DNA of 64,000 nucleotides from Gibbula magus. Lineage: Eukaryota > Mollusca > Gastropoda > Trochida > Trochidae. Location of the stretch: positions 20,813,523 to 20,877,522 of the forward strand of contig OW388301.1 of NCBI GenBank assembly GCA_936450465.1. Direction: 5' to 3'. Below the pieces are notes generated by a model. That model was not told the origin of the DNA. It worked only from the letters and a program-made list of their open reading frames with translations, and searched no databases. Positions 34,350 through 45,348 of the stretch are shown here, piece after piece. The position numbers were made by a program, and so were the translations under genes. Within the stretch, counting starts at the first letter, position 1. Each line of letters opens with the position of its first letter.

Positions 34350-37144
34350 TGAGCTGAGGTGAGGTGAGTTGGGGTTTAACGCCGCTTTCAACTTTTCGCG
34401 GCTGCTAGTATTATGGCAGGGAGAAAGCCCGCAACGCCATGTGGCTATGCAATGTAGTGAAACCTTCGTGCATCGGTTTGAACTAGCGAACCATTGGTGG
34501 TACTACGCCGCTGAAATTCAGTGTAGTATTGCACCCAAACCTTACTGCAGACACAGTTGCCGTGTCCCTGGCGGGATTCGAACCCCGGACCTCATGATTT
34601 GAAGCCGAACGCCGAACAGACAGAGGTGAGGTGAGGTGAGTTCTGGTTTAACGCCGCTTTCAAGAGTATTTCACTTATATCGCGGATGCTAGTATTATGG
34701 CAGGGAGAAAGCCCGCAACGCCATGTGGCTATGCAATGTAGTGAAACCTTCGTGCATCGGTTTGAACTAGCGAACCATTGGTGGTACTACGCCGCTGAAA
34801 TTCAGTGTAGTATTGCACCCAAACCTTACTGCAGACACAGTTGCCGTGTCCCTGGCGGGATTCGAACCCCGCACCTCATGATTTGAAGCCGAACGCCGAA
34901 CAGACAGAGGTGAGGTGAGGTGAGTTCTGGTTTAACGCCGCTTTCAAGAGTATTTCACTTATATCGCGGATGCTAGTATTATGGCAGGGAGAAAGCCCGC
35001 AACGCCATGTGGCTATGCAATGTAGTGAAACCTTCGTGCATCGGTTTGAACTAGCGAACCATTGGTGGTACTACGCCGCTGAAATTCAGTGTAGTATTGC
35101 ACCCAAACCTTACTGCAGACACAGTTGCCGTGTCCCTGGCGGGATTCGAACCCCGGACCTCATGATTTGAAGCCGAACGCCGAACAGACAGAGGTGAGGT
35201 GAGGTGAGTTCTGGTTTAACGCCGCTTTCAAGAGTATTTCACTTATATCGCGGATGCTAGTATTATGGCAGGGAGAAAGCCCGCAACGCCATGTGGCTAT
35301 GCAATGCGGTGAAACCTTCGTGCATCGGTTTGAACTAGCGAACCATTGGTGGTACTACGCCGCTGAAATTCAGTGTAGTATTGCACCCAAACCTTACTGC
35401 AGACACAGTTGCCGTGTCCCTGGCGGGATTCGAACCCCGGATCTCATGATTTGAAGCCGAACGCCGAACAGACAGAGGTGAGGTGAGGCGAGTTCTGGTT
35501 TAACGCCGCTTTCTAGAGTATTTCACTTATATCGCGGATGCTAGTATTATGGCAGGGAGAAAGCCCGCAACGCCATGTGGCTATGCAATGTAGTGAAACC
35601 TTCGTGCATCGGTTTGAACTAGCGAACCATTGGTGGTACTACGCCGCTGAAATTCAGTGTAGTATTGCACCCAAACCTTACTGCAGACACAGTTGCCGTG
35701 TCCCTGGCGGGATTCGAACCCCGGACCTCATGATTTGAAGCCGAACGCCGAACAGACAGAGGTGAGGTGAGGTGAGTTCTGGTTTAACGCCGCTTTCAAG
35801 AGTATTTCACTTATATCGCGGATGCTAGTATTATGGCAGGGAGAAAGCCCGCAACGCCATGTGGCTATGCAATGTAGTGAAACCTTCGTGCATCGGTTTG
35901 AACTAGCGAACCATTGGTGGTACTACGCCGCTGAAATTCAGTGTAGTATTGCACCCAAACCTTACTGCAGACACAGTTGCCGTGTCCCTGGCGGGATTCG
36001 AACCCCGGACCTCATGATTTGAAGCCGAACGCCGAACAGACAGAGGTGAGGTGAGGTGAGTTCTGGTTTAACGCCGCTTTCAAGAGTATTTCACTTATAT
36101 CGCGGATGCTAGTATTATGGCAGGGAGAAAGCCCGCAACGCCATGTGGCTATGCAATGCGGTGAAACCTTCGTGCATCGGTTTGAACTAGCGAACCATTG
36201 GTGGTACTACGCCGCTGAAATTCAGTGTAGTATTGCACCCAAACCTTACTGCAGACACAGTTGCCGTGTCCCTGGCGGGATTCGAACCCCGGACCTCATG
36301 ATTTGAAGCCGAACGCCGAACAGACAGAGGTGAGGTGAGGCGAGTTCTGGTTTAACGCCGCTTTCTAGAGTATTTCACTTATATCGCGGATGCTAGTATT
36401 ATGGCAGGGAGAAAGCCCGCAACGCCATGTGGCTATGCAATGTAGTGAAACCTTCGTGCATCGGTTTGAACTAGCGAACCATTGGTGGTACTACGCCGCT
36501 GAAATTCAGTGTAGTATTGCACCCAAACCTTACTGCAGACACAGTTGCCGTGTCCCTGGCGGGATTCGAACCCCGGACCTCATGATTTGAAGCCGAACGC
36601 CGAACAGACAGAGGTGAGGTGAGGTGAGTTCTGGTTTAACGCCGCTTTCTAGAGTATTTCACTTATATCGCGGATGCTAGTATTATGGCAGGGAGAAAGC
36701 CCGCAACGCCATGTGGCTATGCAATGCGGTGAAACCTGCGAGCATCGGCTGGAACCATTGGTGGTACTACGCTCAAATTAATTGTAGCATGGCACCCAAA
36801 CCTTACTGCAGAAAAAGTTGCCGTGACCCTGGCGGGATTCGAACCAATCAATTTTAAGCCCAACGCCGAACAGACAGAGGTGAGGTGAGGTGAGTTCTGG
36901 TTTAACGCCGCTTTCAAGAGTATTTCACTTATATCGCGGCTGCTAGTATTATGGCAGGGAGAAAGCCCGCAACGCCATGTGGCTATGCAATGCGGTGAAA
37001 CCTGCGAGCATCGGCTGGAACCATTGGTGGTACTACGCTCAAATTAATTGTAGCATGGCACCCAAACCTTACTGCAGAAAAAGTTGCCGTGACCCTGGCG
37101 GGATTCGAACCAATCAATTTTAAGCCCAACGCCGAACAGACAGT
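34350..37144 (-). repeat. SINE-derived satellite, ten units of about 284 bp
   Basis: Ten head-to-tail units begin GAGGTGAGGTGAG and end before GCCGAACAGACAG. On the minus strand each unit carries the SINE B box (GGTTCGAATCCCGCCAGGG) and body, but the tRNA A-box half is missing at every junction. Spacing is exactly 284 bp in the central units. The last two units (36605-37144) are shorter and diverged together. The 66-codon plus-strand frames repeated at 284-bp intervals are products of the array. Confidence 0.9.
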
Positions 37145-37149
37145 CACGT

Positions 37150-38400
37150 TCCTGAACTCTCCCCTTAATGTATGTACATTTATACTAAAAATTCCATTAC
37201 TTCATTTTGTTTATTTAAGTAACCACACATATACATTTAAAACATGTCTGTTGAATACATAATAGATAAAGATAAATAAGTTATAATAGGTAAAACAAGG
37301 TCAACATGTATTTTACAATTTGTTTTCCAACTCCCTTCTAGCCCTTAAGATTATAAAACTGACAGTAAAGTTCTCTTAAAAACTGCTCTGTCGCGCTAAA
37401 CTTGACATTGATGGGTTTGGAAATAGACACGATGCACGTGCAGATCGTACATAACCTAAACATATGCCCTTTTGCAGAGACCGTCGAATTTTGTAACATG
37501 ATTGTCCACATGGAATCGGGTCCCGATCTGAGAAGAAATATTTTCACCAATGTCAAGACTTGTTTTATAAGAATATATACAAATATGCATTTATCATTAT
37601 ATATTGAGGTTTTGATAAGGTACAATATTCAATAGCAAAGTGGTGTAGTCGTAGGCCTGCTGACTTCCCCCGCTAACGTTAGGTTCGAATCCCAGTTGAG
37701 ACTCCAACAATTATTAACAATGGACTCATACTGTGTTGTGTTCATGGGTAAGGCACTTCATCAACATTGCACTCAATTCACTAAGCTGTTTAAGTGAAAA
37801 TGAAGTCTGTGAGAGATGCGAGTTTGCAGGTCACATGTTTAAAAATCCGTAGCAACTTAACTAGCTATGATGTTCGTGTAGATAAATCGCTTTACACGTC
37901 AGTCTCATTTAAATTAGACCGTAATAAGTTGCACTACGTTACTTGGAGCTATTTCCATTTTGAAAACACAATGCAATCTTACTTTCAATTCCCAAATAAT
38001 TTGTAGTTTTAGCTGTTTCTATGTAGTTACATCTGTCGGATGTCTTATAAAATAGTTTGATTTCCAACGATGAAGAATGTGACAGTATAAAGAGTTTACA
38101 GTGAGTTGATTTATTGTTTCTGTGGACATCGAACTAGTACATAACAACAGTGAACTTTGAGTTTGCATCTGGGATACATACTGTTCATTTATCACCACCA
38201 AGCAGCAAGACAACATGACGTTTGATAATACTAGCATTTATCAATATATCTATATTTCTTCCAAAATTCGAAAGTGATTCAGTAGATGTACCAACCCAAG
38301 TCCCCAACCAAATATAAGCCATACCCACTGTTCTAAAAAAACTTTTCTTTAGCATCGTTGCAAAACTACTAAAACCAAGTCACAGTAGCAATGAAATTAT
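37150..38400. other. Intergenic DNA, little recognised
   Basis: Apart from the tRNA-like head at 37638-37700, no coding or repeat signal was recognised. Confidence 0.35.
37638..37700 (+). mobile_element. tRNA-like head of an unknown SINE
   Basis: AGTGGTGTAGTCGTAGGCC and GTTAGGTTCGAATCCCAG are spaced like A and B boxes; the downstream body does not match the other SINEs here. Confidence 0.4.
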
Positions 38401-38406
38401 CAAAGA

Positions 38407-38904
38407 TTAAAGGTGCATCCATTGTGTTTCATAAAATTTTATTTGGCTTTGATACGTTCCAACACACCATATGTGATGTTTACAATACAAATAAATTCAC
38501 TTATCTTGCATATTCATCCCCAATCGCCAAACATATCATATTTACTATTTTCCAATTAAAATCGAGTAACATCATTATGCATGTGTAGAAACCGAAAGTG
38601 AACGTCCTATTTACATGCACAGTAGTTATATGACCTATTGAACATTATTAACCCAATTTTGTTATTTTGTCTGGTGTATATAAGATTCCAAAATTACGTT
38701 TGACTCTGTGGCGCGCGCCACACGCGTTGCATTGTCCGGTTTTCGATCAGAAATCACTACGTTTACCTTCATATCGTCAATATACTAAGTCCAGTATCAT
38801 TAAAATGGTTGTTTTCGGTAACAGTTGGTACTTCTCGATAAAATTAGACCATTTACAACGTTTGTCATATTTGACCCCCATCAACACAATGGATGTACCT
38901 TTAA
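38407..38904. mobile_element. TTTAAAGGTACATCCATTGT MITE, copy C
   Basis: Ends TTAAAGGTGCATCCATTGTG and CACAATGGATGTACCTTTAA. It is collinear with copy A at 4591-5089, including GGCGCGCGCCACACGC. Confidence 0.85.
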
Positions 38905-39330
38905 GATAGGGTTATTACATTTTACCGCATATTGTGTTACAATTAACTTTACGTTTTGGTTATTACAATATATCGTACTAATCTTAATTACATTGTGATA
39001 CATTACGATATACCCCACTATTACATCCAACGTTCTTAAAGCAAGTCATCAAAGTTATTTCATATTATTGCATTTATAATGTCTTATGTCGAAACTCAGG
39101 ACACTATCTAGGATCAACTTTCTATACTGTAACGCCATTATGGTCCACTGTAGGACAATCAATATAGTAAATTAGTATATTAATATACACGCAAGAAACT
39201 GCTGAGTAGACGTTCTACAAAACACATGCATAGTTTATAACTAAATCTTCCGACTGTAGCACATATACAGCACTTGGTCTTCTGTGTAGCGAGACTTCTG
39301 AGTTGAAGACACTAACTGTGACCAGTGAAG

Positions 39331-39399
39331 ATGAATGTCTCCATGTGTTATTTTCAACTTACATTTTGCATTACTATTCTGCTATCGATAGTTGAAAAG
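39331..39399 (+). CDS. Candidate first exon: signal peptide
   Basis: ATG at 39331 follows an untranslated leader ending CAGTGAAG and encodes MNVSMCYFQLTFCITILLSI then VEK, ending at AAG/GTAAGT in phase 0. The hydrophobic core fits a secretory signal peptide. The next phase-compatible exon found downstream is 60253-60472, across a 20.9 kb repeat-filled intron. Joining these is inference, because other exons could lie between and the two could belong to different genes. Confidence 0.45.
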
Positions 39400-39499
39400 G
39401 TAAGTTTTTTCCTTCATCAATCAATCAATCTATCTGCCTTCATGCTTCAAAAGGTTTTTTTTCTGCGCAAGGGACTCTTTATGATATCTGTCTTTTCTG

Positions 39500-39752
39500 G
39501 AAGGGGGCGGGATAGCGCAGTGGTTAGCGTGTTTGGCTTCGGATCAAGAGGTCCTGGGTTCGAATCCCGCCAGGGGCAACTTTGTCTGCAGTAGAGAACA
39601 GTTCTACACGCAGTAAGGTTTCGCTAGTTCCAGCCGATGCTCGCATAGCCACATGGCGTTGCAGGCTTTCTCCCTGCCGTAATACTAGCAGCCGCGATAT
39701 AAGTGAAATACTTTTGAAAGCGGCATTAAACCCCAACTCACCTCACAATCTT
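39500..39752 (+). mobile_element. tRNA-derived SINE, full length
   Basis: It starts GGGGCGGGATAGCGCAGTGG with A box TAGCGCAGTGG, has GGGTTCGAATCCCGCCAGGG at about 39557, then the body, and the tail AACCCCAACTCACCTCAC. This is the reference copy for the family and shows what the satellite at 34-37 kb has lost. Confidence 0.9.
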
Positions 39753-39769
39753 ATCAACAGTCATATATA

Positions 39770-39917
39770 TTCCAACCGTTGCTCGCAGGTTTCACCTCAA
39801 TTCATAGCCACATGGCGTTGCGGGCTTTCTCCCTGCAATAATACTAGCAGCCGTGATATAAGTGAAATACTCTTGAAAGCGGTGTTAAACCACAACTCAC
39901 CTCACCTCACCTCAACA
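39770..39917 (+). mobile_element. SINE 3' fragment
   Basis: From GCTCGCAGGTTTCAC to the CTCACCTCACCTCACCTC tail; the 5' half is absent. Confidence 0.75.
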
Positions 39918-39925
39918 GTCATATA

Positions 39926-40200
39926 GATGTTGTCTGTGTTGCATTTGTCCAATAGTTGCACGTCATCAGCATACACATTGTGATCTAGATCATGATGCTA
40001 TGCAATGTTCCAAGACAGGTGGTATACAGAACAAACGGCACAGGCCGAAATACAGGGCCTAGAGATACGTAATCAGACTTAAGATCTCTAGTAATTACAC
40101 ACTTTCTGCTGTCTCCCAGGTAGGAAGAAAACAGAGCCAGAGGTAGTCCGTGAATGTTGAACTGATTTTCAAATATAAGCAACAAAACATCATGGCCCAC
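39926..40200 (-). pseudogene. Reverse transcriptase fragment (LINE), antisense
   Basis: The minus strand encodes VYADDVQLL near 39985-39960, the catalytic YADD box. Upstream of it is a decayed palm segment (HGLPLALFSSYL, then LYTTCL where a LLF-x-LY-x-N/P motif is expected). Frames are broken. The clade is not resolved, and it is a different element from the FVDD LINE downstream. Confidence 0.6.
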
Positions 40201-40442
40201 AAAGTCACTTGTGTATTATATGATCATCACTTGTGAGATTGCGATGATCAAGTGTTGACTGTCATTATCTCTGACTTTGATGTGATAACATTAACAAATT
40301 GATATATGTCAATTAAAAAGTTGTCTATCAATAACAAAAGCCTAAAAAGTTGGCATTCGAGATTGAATACGCAGTTATATGCAGGATAAGGGGGGTTGGA
40401 TATAAGTTTAGTTATATATTGAAGTGCCAGCTTGATGCGCTG

Positions 40443-40671
40443 TCCCGCCAGGGGCACGGCAACTTTGTCTGCAGTAGAGAACTGTTCTACACGCAGTAAG
40501 GTTTGGGTGCAATGCTACACTGTATTTCAGAGTAGTACCACCCATGGTTCGCTAGTTCCAAGCGTTGCTCGCAGGTTTCATCGGGCTTTCTTCCTGCCGT
40601 AATACTAGCAGCCGCGATATAAGTGAAATACTCTTGAAAGCGGCGTTAAATCCCAACTCACCTCACCTCAC
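40443..40671 (+). mobile_element. 5'-truncated SINE with 12-bp target duplication
   Basis: Flanked by CTTGATGCGCTG at 40431-40442 and 40672-40683. It begins TCCCGCCAGGGGC and ends CACCTCACCTCAC, and the A and B boxes are missing. The target is the antisense LINE. Confidence 0.85.
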
Positions 40672-40945
40672 CTTGATGCGCTGATCTGGAAGAGTTGGCT
40701 CATCAGATTCATTATAAAGACATTCAACAGGCAGATTGCTGAAGGCCCCATGACAAAGCCTAAGACCATGGTGGTTGATAGTATCTAGCATTTTTATATA
40801 TGAGGGGCGGGCAGATATACAAGTGATCCATTATCCAGTTTGGAGCGGATGAGTGATTGATAGGGACGAAGAAGAGTTCTTCATCTCCATCCCATGTATT
40901 ATATGATACGACCTTAAAAGGTTAATGCCTGTAAGGATTTAGCTT

Positions 40946-41558
40946 TAAAGGCACTGTATGTTTTAAAATATAAATAATGCACAGATAATGCACATCTCTC
41001 GATATTACAAACTATCTGTCCTCAGGTAATGTATCATGCTAGTTATCTGGAAAATATGTACGTATTCAGGTTTTTAAGTAAACTTTAAAAGACCGGAAGT
41101 AATTAATGCAACGTTGCCTTAAATCCGCATGAACTACAATATCAGCAATATTAAAACATTGCACCCAACCCGAAGACCAAAAACGGCATGGTTAATGTAA
41201 CAACAATGCTTACACTGCGTATTACACATCGGTGAAGATGCAGATACTCCTTAATGAAGACTATCCAATCTTTGTTGTCAGTTAAGAGATTAAAGTATAT
41301 ATGCATGAGCTGAATGACATCCCAGTTCAGCCGTTTTCTTCATTCTATATTTCCCATTTTGCACATCAGCAACTCTTACTATTTGTGATAACCTGAGTGA
41401 CTTCGGCCGAATCAACTTTTTAATTATTGACTACAGGTCAATTGTAAAGAATAATTAGTATCTTATTGCACCGAAAGGAAGCTAAAGTTAGTTCATATGC
41501 CCGTGTATTACCTAAAATAGCTTATTTGAGTGCGAAAAGCGTGCACTTGTGCCTTTAA
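40946..41558. mobile_element. Inverted-repeat element TAAAGGCAC, in LINE
   Basis: Ends TAAAGGCACTG and CTTGTGCCTTTAA with possible GCTT duplications. LINE sequence continues on both sides. No coding capacity is visible. Confidence 0.55.
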
Positions 41559-41879
41559 GCTTTTAAATGTGTGGAGTGAATAATAATTTTCTATCAAGAG
41601 TGAGACCAAGAAACTAGGCCTCAGAAACGACTTTGATTTGAGTTATATCCAGAAAAAGCTCTGGATCTGTGTACATTTTTCTCACATTTAAAAAATGCAC
41701 ACAATATGTTTTAGCTTTTAAAAAAAAAAAAAAATTAAAGCCATTTTCCAATGACCATTTGTGAATTATGTCGAGGCAGAGTTGAAGCTGGCTTGATTGA
41801 TGGCATAATTTTGCTCTTGCAGAAAACTCCAAAATCATCCACAGAAATGAACATTCATTTACAATTTTAGCTAGATTTT

Positions 41880-42455
41880 GTAAAGGAGCACAATTGATGG
41901 GAATGACAAATGATTAGAGATAATGGCATATACATCAATGTTTGTTCTGCAAATAAAACGGACTGATTATGATTTTGATTATGGGTTTAATACTGTATCC
42001 ATTCGTATCAATTAGTCTATTAATACTATGGTTCTCTGGAAGTAATACTAATGCCTAATCTAAACTTTATTGTACAAAATTAACCTTTCCTTTCAATTGT
42101 TTCATAGCTTTTGATATATAATAAGATATGGTGTAACAGATTAATGTTCATGAACATTTGAAGAAGATGGCTTCTAAACTAAGATAAGAATTAAGTGATA
42201 CAAATAGTTTATTCTGAGTTAAGATGGTAAAGATACAGTTATTAATTCATATTTTCATTGTAAGATAAATTGCAAAAATGCACACAAGATGTTTTAGCTT
42301 TTGAAAATTAAAAGTCATTTTCTAATGACCATTTGTGAATTTTATTGAGGCAGAGGTGTTATTGTAAGATAACTCGACCAGAAACCATAGGGTTACAAGT
42401 TCGGTCCCACATTTCCTCGAAAGTATGTTCGATTTACTTGTGTTGAGAAAAGCTA
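41880..42455. other. LINE flank and unclassified AT-rich DNA
   Basis: 42280-42360 repeats part of the LINE antisense sequence (TTTTAGCTTTTGAAAATTAA, GACCATTTGTGAATT). The remainder is not recognised. Confidence 0.4.
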
Positions 42456-42564
42456 TGTTATGAATTATCACCACTTGGATTCGAAAGATACAAAAAGAAT
42501 ATTTACGAAGAGTAAGTACTCTCATAGCAGGTGTTCACGGCTATACCAGGTGTTCATGGTGAAC

Positions 42565-44090
42565 AGGGGGCGGCATAGCGCAGTGGTTAGCGCGTTCGGC
42601 TTCGGATCAAGAGGTCCGGGCATGGCAACTTTGTCTGCAATAGTGAACTGTTCTACACGAAGTAAGGTTTGGGTGCAATGCTACACTGAATTTCAGCGTA
42701 GTACCACCCATGGTTCGCTAGTTCCAGCCGTTCACCGCAATGCATAGCCACATGGCGTTGCGGCTCTCTCCCTGCCATAATACTAGCAGTGGAATTAGGG
42801 CTTCCACGGGTACTCGAGTACTCGAGCACGAGTCGGGTTTAGCTTGACTCGAGTCCATTTTCTGGGACTCGAGGACTCGATAAAAGATCACATTAATTTC
42901 ACATTAATTTAATACCTTGTGAAAGTTGAACATGTCGTGCCTGAAAAGATTTAACGACAAATGCAGTGGACCCTGTAAGTCGTGGTACGTGAGGGACAAG
43001 TGCTATACCACGTTACAAGTGAACAGTGACACCAGCCTTGGTCACATCAGCTACTTTCATTATCACAGCCACAAAGTTCAGTTAAAATTGTACAATGCAA
43101 CCAAATAAAACATTGGATTGATGATATCAGATGAATCTTATACCAAAAAATGTAAATAAATATGAAGCTTATATGGTCAAGTTTGTCGATATACTGATGT
43201 TAGAAATTAAACTTGTGTTTATTAATTGTATGTTGGTCGAGTTGACAATCGACAGTAGACAGGTTTCATATCTAATAATGAATGTTAAGCTTTTTCATAA
43301 CGTAGCATAAATGTATTCTGTTATTATTTCAGTATGTTTGTAAAATAAAAGGCAATAATCGAAATCTTATATCACTACAGAATAATGATAATGACTTTTC
43401 GACCATTCGTTGTTTATAAAAACGGCGGCCTTAGTCTTATACACTGCAATGATTTTCAAGATTATCGATTATGGTTTCGACTATATACATTAGATGTCAA
43501 ATTCCTTCCTAACCATTGATTCCATATCCAGATTTCTTACACTTGATGTGAAAATTAGAACAACGACACTGTCACACATTTATTCAACAGTACCATTTTC
43601 TGTCATATGTACTGTATGCCTTTGTCGCTGAAGGAGAACATAAGTAAATATTATTTTATTGGAATTTTCCGTCTCTGTCATCTGCATGTCTTTATCACTG
43701 AGACAGAAAATAAATAGCCTAAATATTATTTCATTTGAACCTGAAATGGTGTTAGATTCATCAACTGTAGTGCTGAACATTGTATGAGTACTGTTATTTT
43801 GGGGGGGGGGGGGGGGGGGGGGGGGACATATGGCCATATTGTATCGCGAAATGGGTATACTTCGTGGTATATCAATGTTCCACTGTATGCATATATAAAA
43901 CCTCAAAGACAAACAAAATGTTAGAGTGACATGCTGCCACTTAGCTGAAAGGTATCAATTTCGAGTACTCGAGTCCGAGTCGAATCCAACCCCTCGAGTA
44001 CTCGAGTCCAATATTTAGGACCCGTGGAAGCCCTAAGTGGAATACTCTTGAAAGCGGCGTTAAACCCTAACTCACCTCACCTCAACCTCA
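42565..44090 (+). mobile_element. tRNA-derived SINE split by a hAT element
   Basis: The head GGGCGGCATAGCGCAGTGG (A box TAGCGCAGTGG) starts at 42566. The body resumes at 44036 (GGAATACTCTTGAAAGCGGC) and ends in CTCACCTCACCTCAACCTCAC. The B-box segment is partly deleted. Confidence 0.85.
42796..44035. mobile_element. hAT-type nonautonomous element, copy 1
   Basis: 1240 bp. Perfect inverted ends TAGGGCTTCCACGGGT and its complement; 8-bp target duplications AGTGGAAT at 42788-42795 and 44036-44043. Subterminal ACTCGAGTACTCGAG palindromes lie near both ends, and a run of 25 G starts at 43801. An 8-bp duplication with a TAGGG-type end fits the hAT superfamily. The only plus frame (42926-43108, about 60 codons, Cys/His-containing) is not a recognisable transposase. 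Confidence 0.85.
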
Positions 44091-44590
44091 CGATGAACAC
44101 CCAGTATGCATCATGATCACCTCTGTGCGTTCATCACAAAAAAAGTAACTAAAGTTAGTATGAAAAATGAACTTCAAAATGTAACAAAGGAGCCAGTGTG
44201 TAAGAAGATTTACAGATATGTGTCATCATGTCTGAAATAGTCGGCAAATCACATCACTGAGCTGAACAGCACACTGCCTCAGCAATTCCTCGAAGGCAGT
44301 TTGGGACGCAGGTTTTCATTATGTTAATTTTCAGAAAAGCCTTTTTCACACTGTCTACAAAGATCTCAATCCGGTCTTCATTCTTACAACTTGATTTCAA
44401 ATTTCAACTTGAAAGTAAATGTTGACTTGAAAGATTGTCTTTAATACAAACTATTAGTATAGATTTCAGTATTGATGTGATACAGATTTGGTGAATAGTT
44501 CACTAGGGACCAAATAAAAAGCTTGTCAAAGAGCAGCTTTAACATGGCTGTATCCAAACGAAGAGAATGTATTTATGTTTTGATTCAGAC

Positions 44591-44596
<6 letters not shown>

Positions 44597-44646
<50 letters not shown>
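44597..44646. repeat. (AT)n microsatellite
   Basis: About 25 AT units. Confidence 0.9.
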
Positions 44647-44650
<4 letters not shown>

Positions 44651-45348
44651 TGTAAGGTTACCTCAATGAGTCATATGGATCTTTGTTGAATCAACACAAG
44701 GAAGAAAGTGAATATCATTAGGTAGTTTTAACGCTACAGATACGACAAAGGCAAAGTTCTACTCTTAGATTGACTTTTACAAATGTATCTCAAATGACTC
44801 GAATGGACTCTCTGTGAAAGTTAAAATCCTGAACTGTAATTATTTTGAAATAATGAAGATTGAGATTTACGATAGAAATGTATTGTAATACATAGACAGA
44901 AGTGTACAGCTGCATTCCGACATTTCGCTCACCTACTTGATGAGATATGATTAGTAGAATTAAAGGCAAAGGTTCCAAATCTACAATAAAACATCTTAAG
45001 GTCAACGATGACCTTCTTACATCAAAATCTAACATTGCCAATAAGTTGGCTGAAACAATCTCTAAAAATTCTTCATCTGCAAATTATTTCCCTGCTTTCC
45101 AAAAGTACCAAAAGGTACAGGAAAACGACCACTTAATTTCAAATCTGACAATGGAGAAGATTATAATGAACACTTCTCCTTGTCAGAGCTCAAAACTGCA
45201 CTGTCTAAAGCTCATGATACAGCAACCGGTCCTGATGAAATCCATTATCAGCTTTAAATACATTTACCGGAACCTTGCCTTGAGGTTCTACTTCAGGTAT
45301 TTAATCATATATGGGAATCAGGTGAATTTCCATCTTGTTGGCACAATG

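Larger units (their letters stand above)
40330..41870 (-). mobile_element. LINE copy, antisense, interrupted twice
   Basis: Minus-strand peptides RIKLALQYITKL (near 40440) and IHKWSLENGF (near 41755) are shared with the LINE at 46-47 kb, in the correct antisense order. A SINE (40443-40671) and an inverted-repeat element (40946-41558) are inserted within it. Confidence 0.75.
42456..44575. repeat. Unit shared with 48.67, 51.54 and 54.14 kb, with nested insertions
   Basis: ATTATCACCACTTGGATTCG through CAGGTGTTCATG (42456-42560) continues at 44090 with GATGAACACCCAGTATGCAT and runs to about 44575. The three downstream copies are uninterrupted here. The gap is filled by a SINE that itself contains a hAT-type element. 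Confidence 0.8.

Noticed and set aside
34369..36590. Eight nearly identical 66-77 codon frames, which could look like a gene family
   Set aside because: They repeat at exactly 284 bp with the SINE satellite and have no conserved protein features.
34350..37144. CRISPR-like array or tRNA gene cluster
   Set aside because: Units are 284 bp without short spacers, and the tRNA-like part lacks an A box and any folded anticodon arm. It is a SINE satellite in a eukaryote.
42926..43108. 60-codon Cys/His frame as a hAT zinc-finger protein
   Set aside because: In copy 2 at 56.58 kb the frame carries a stop (TAAAGATTTAACG) and no BED finger spacing is seen.
43580..43912. Minus frames with MSLRFYICIQWNID and a poly-Pro stretch
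   Set aside because: They arise from the hAT element's poly(G) run and recur only with that element.
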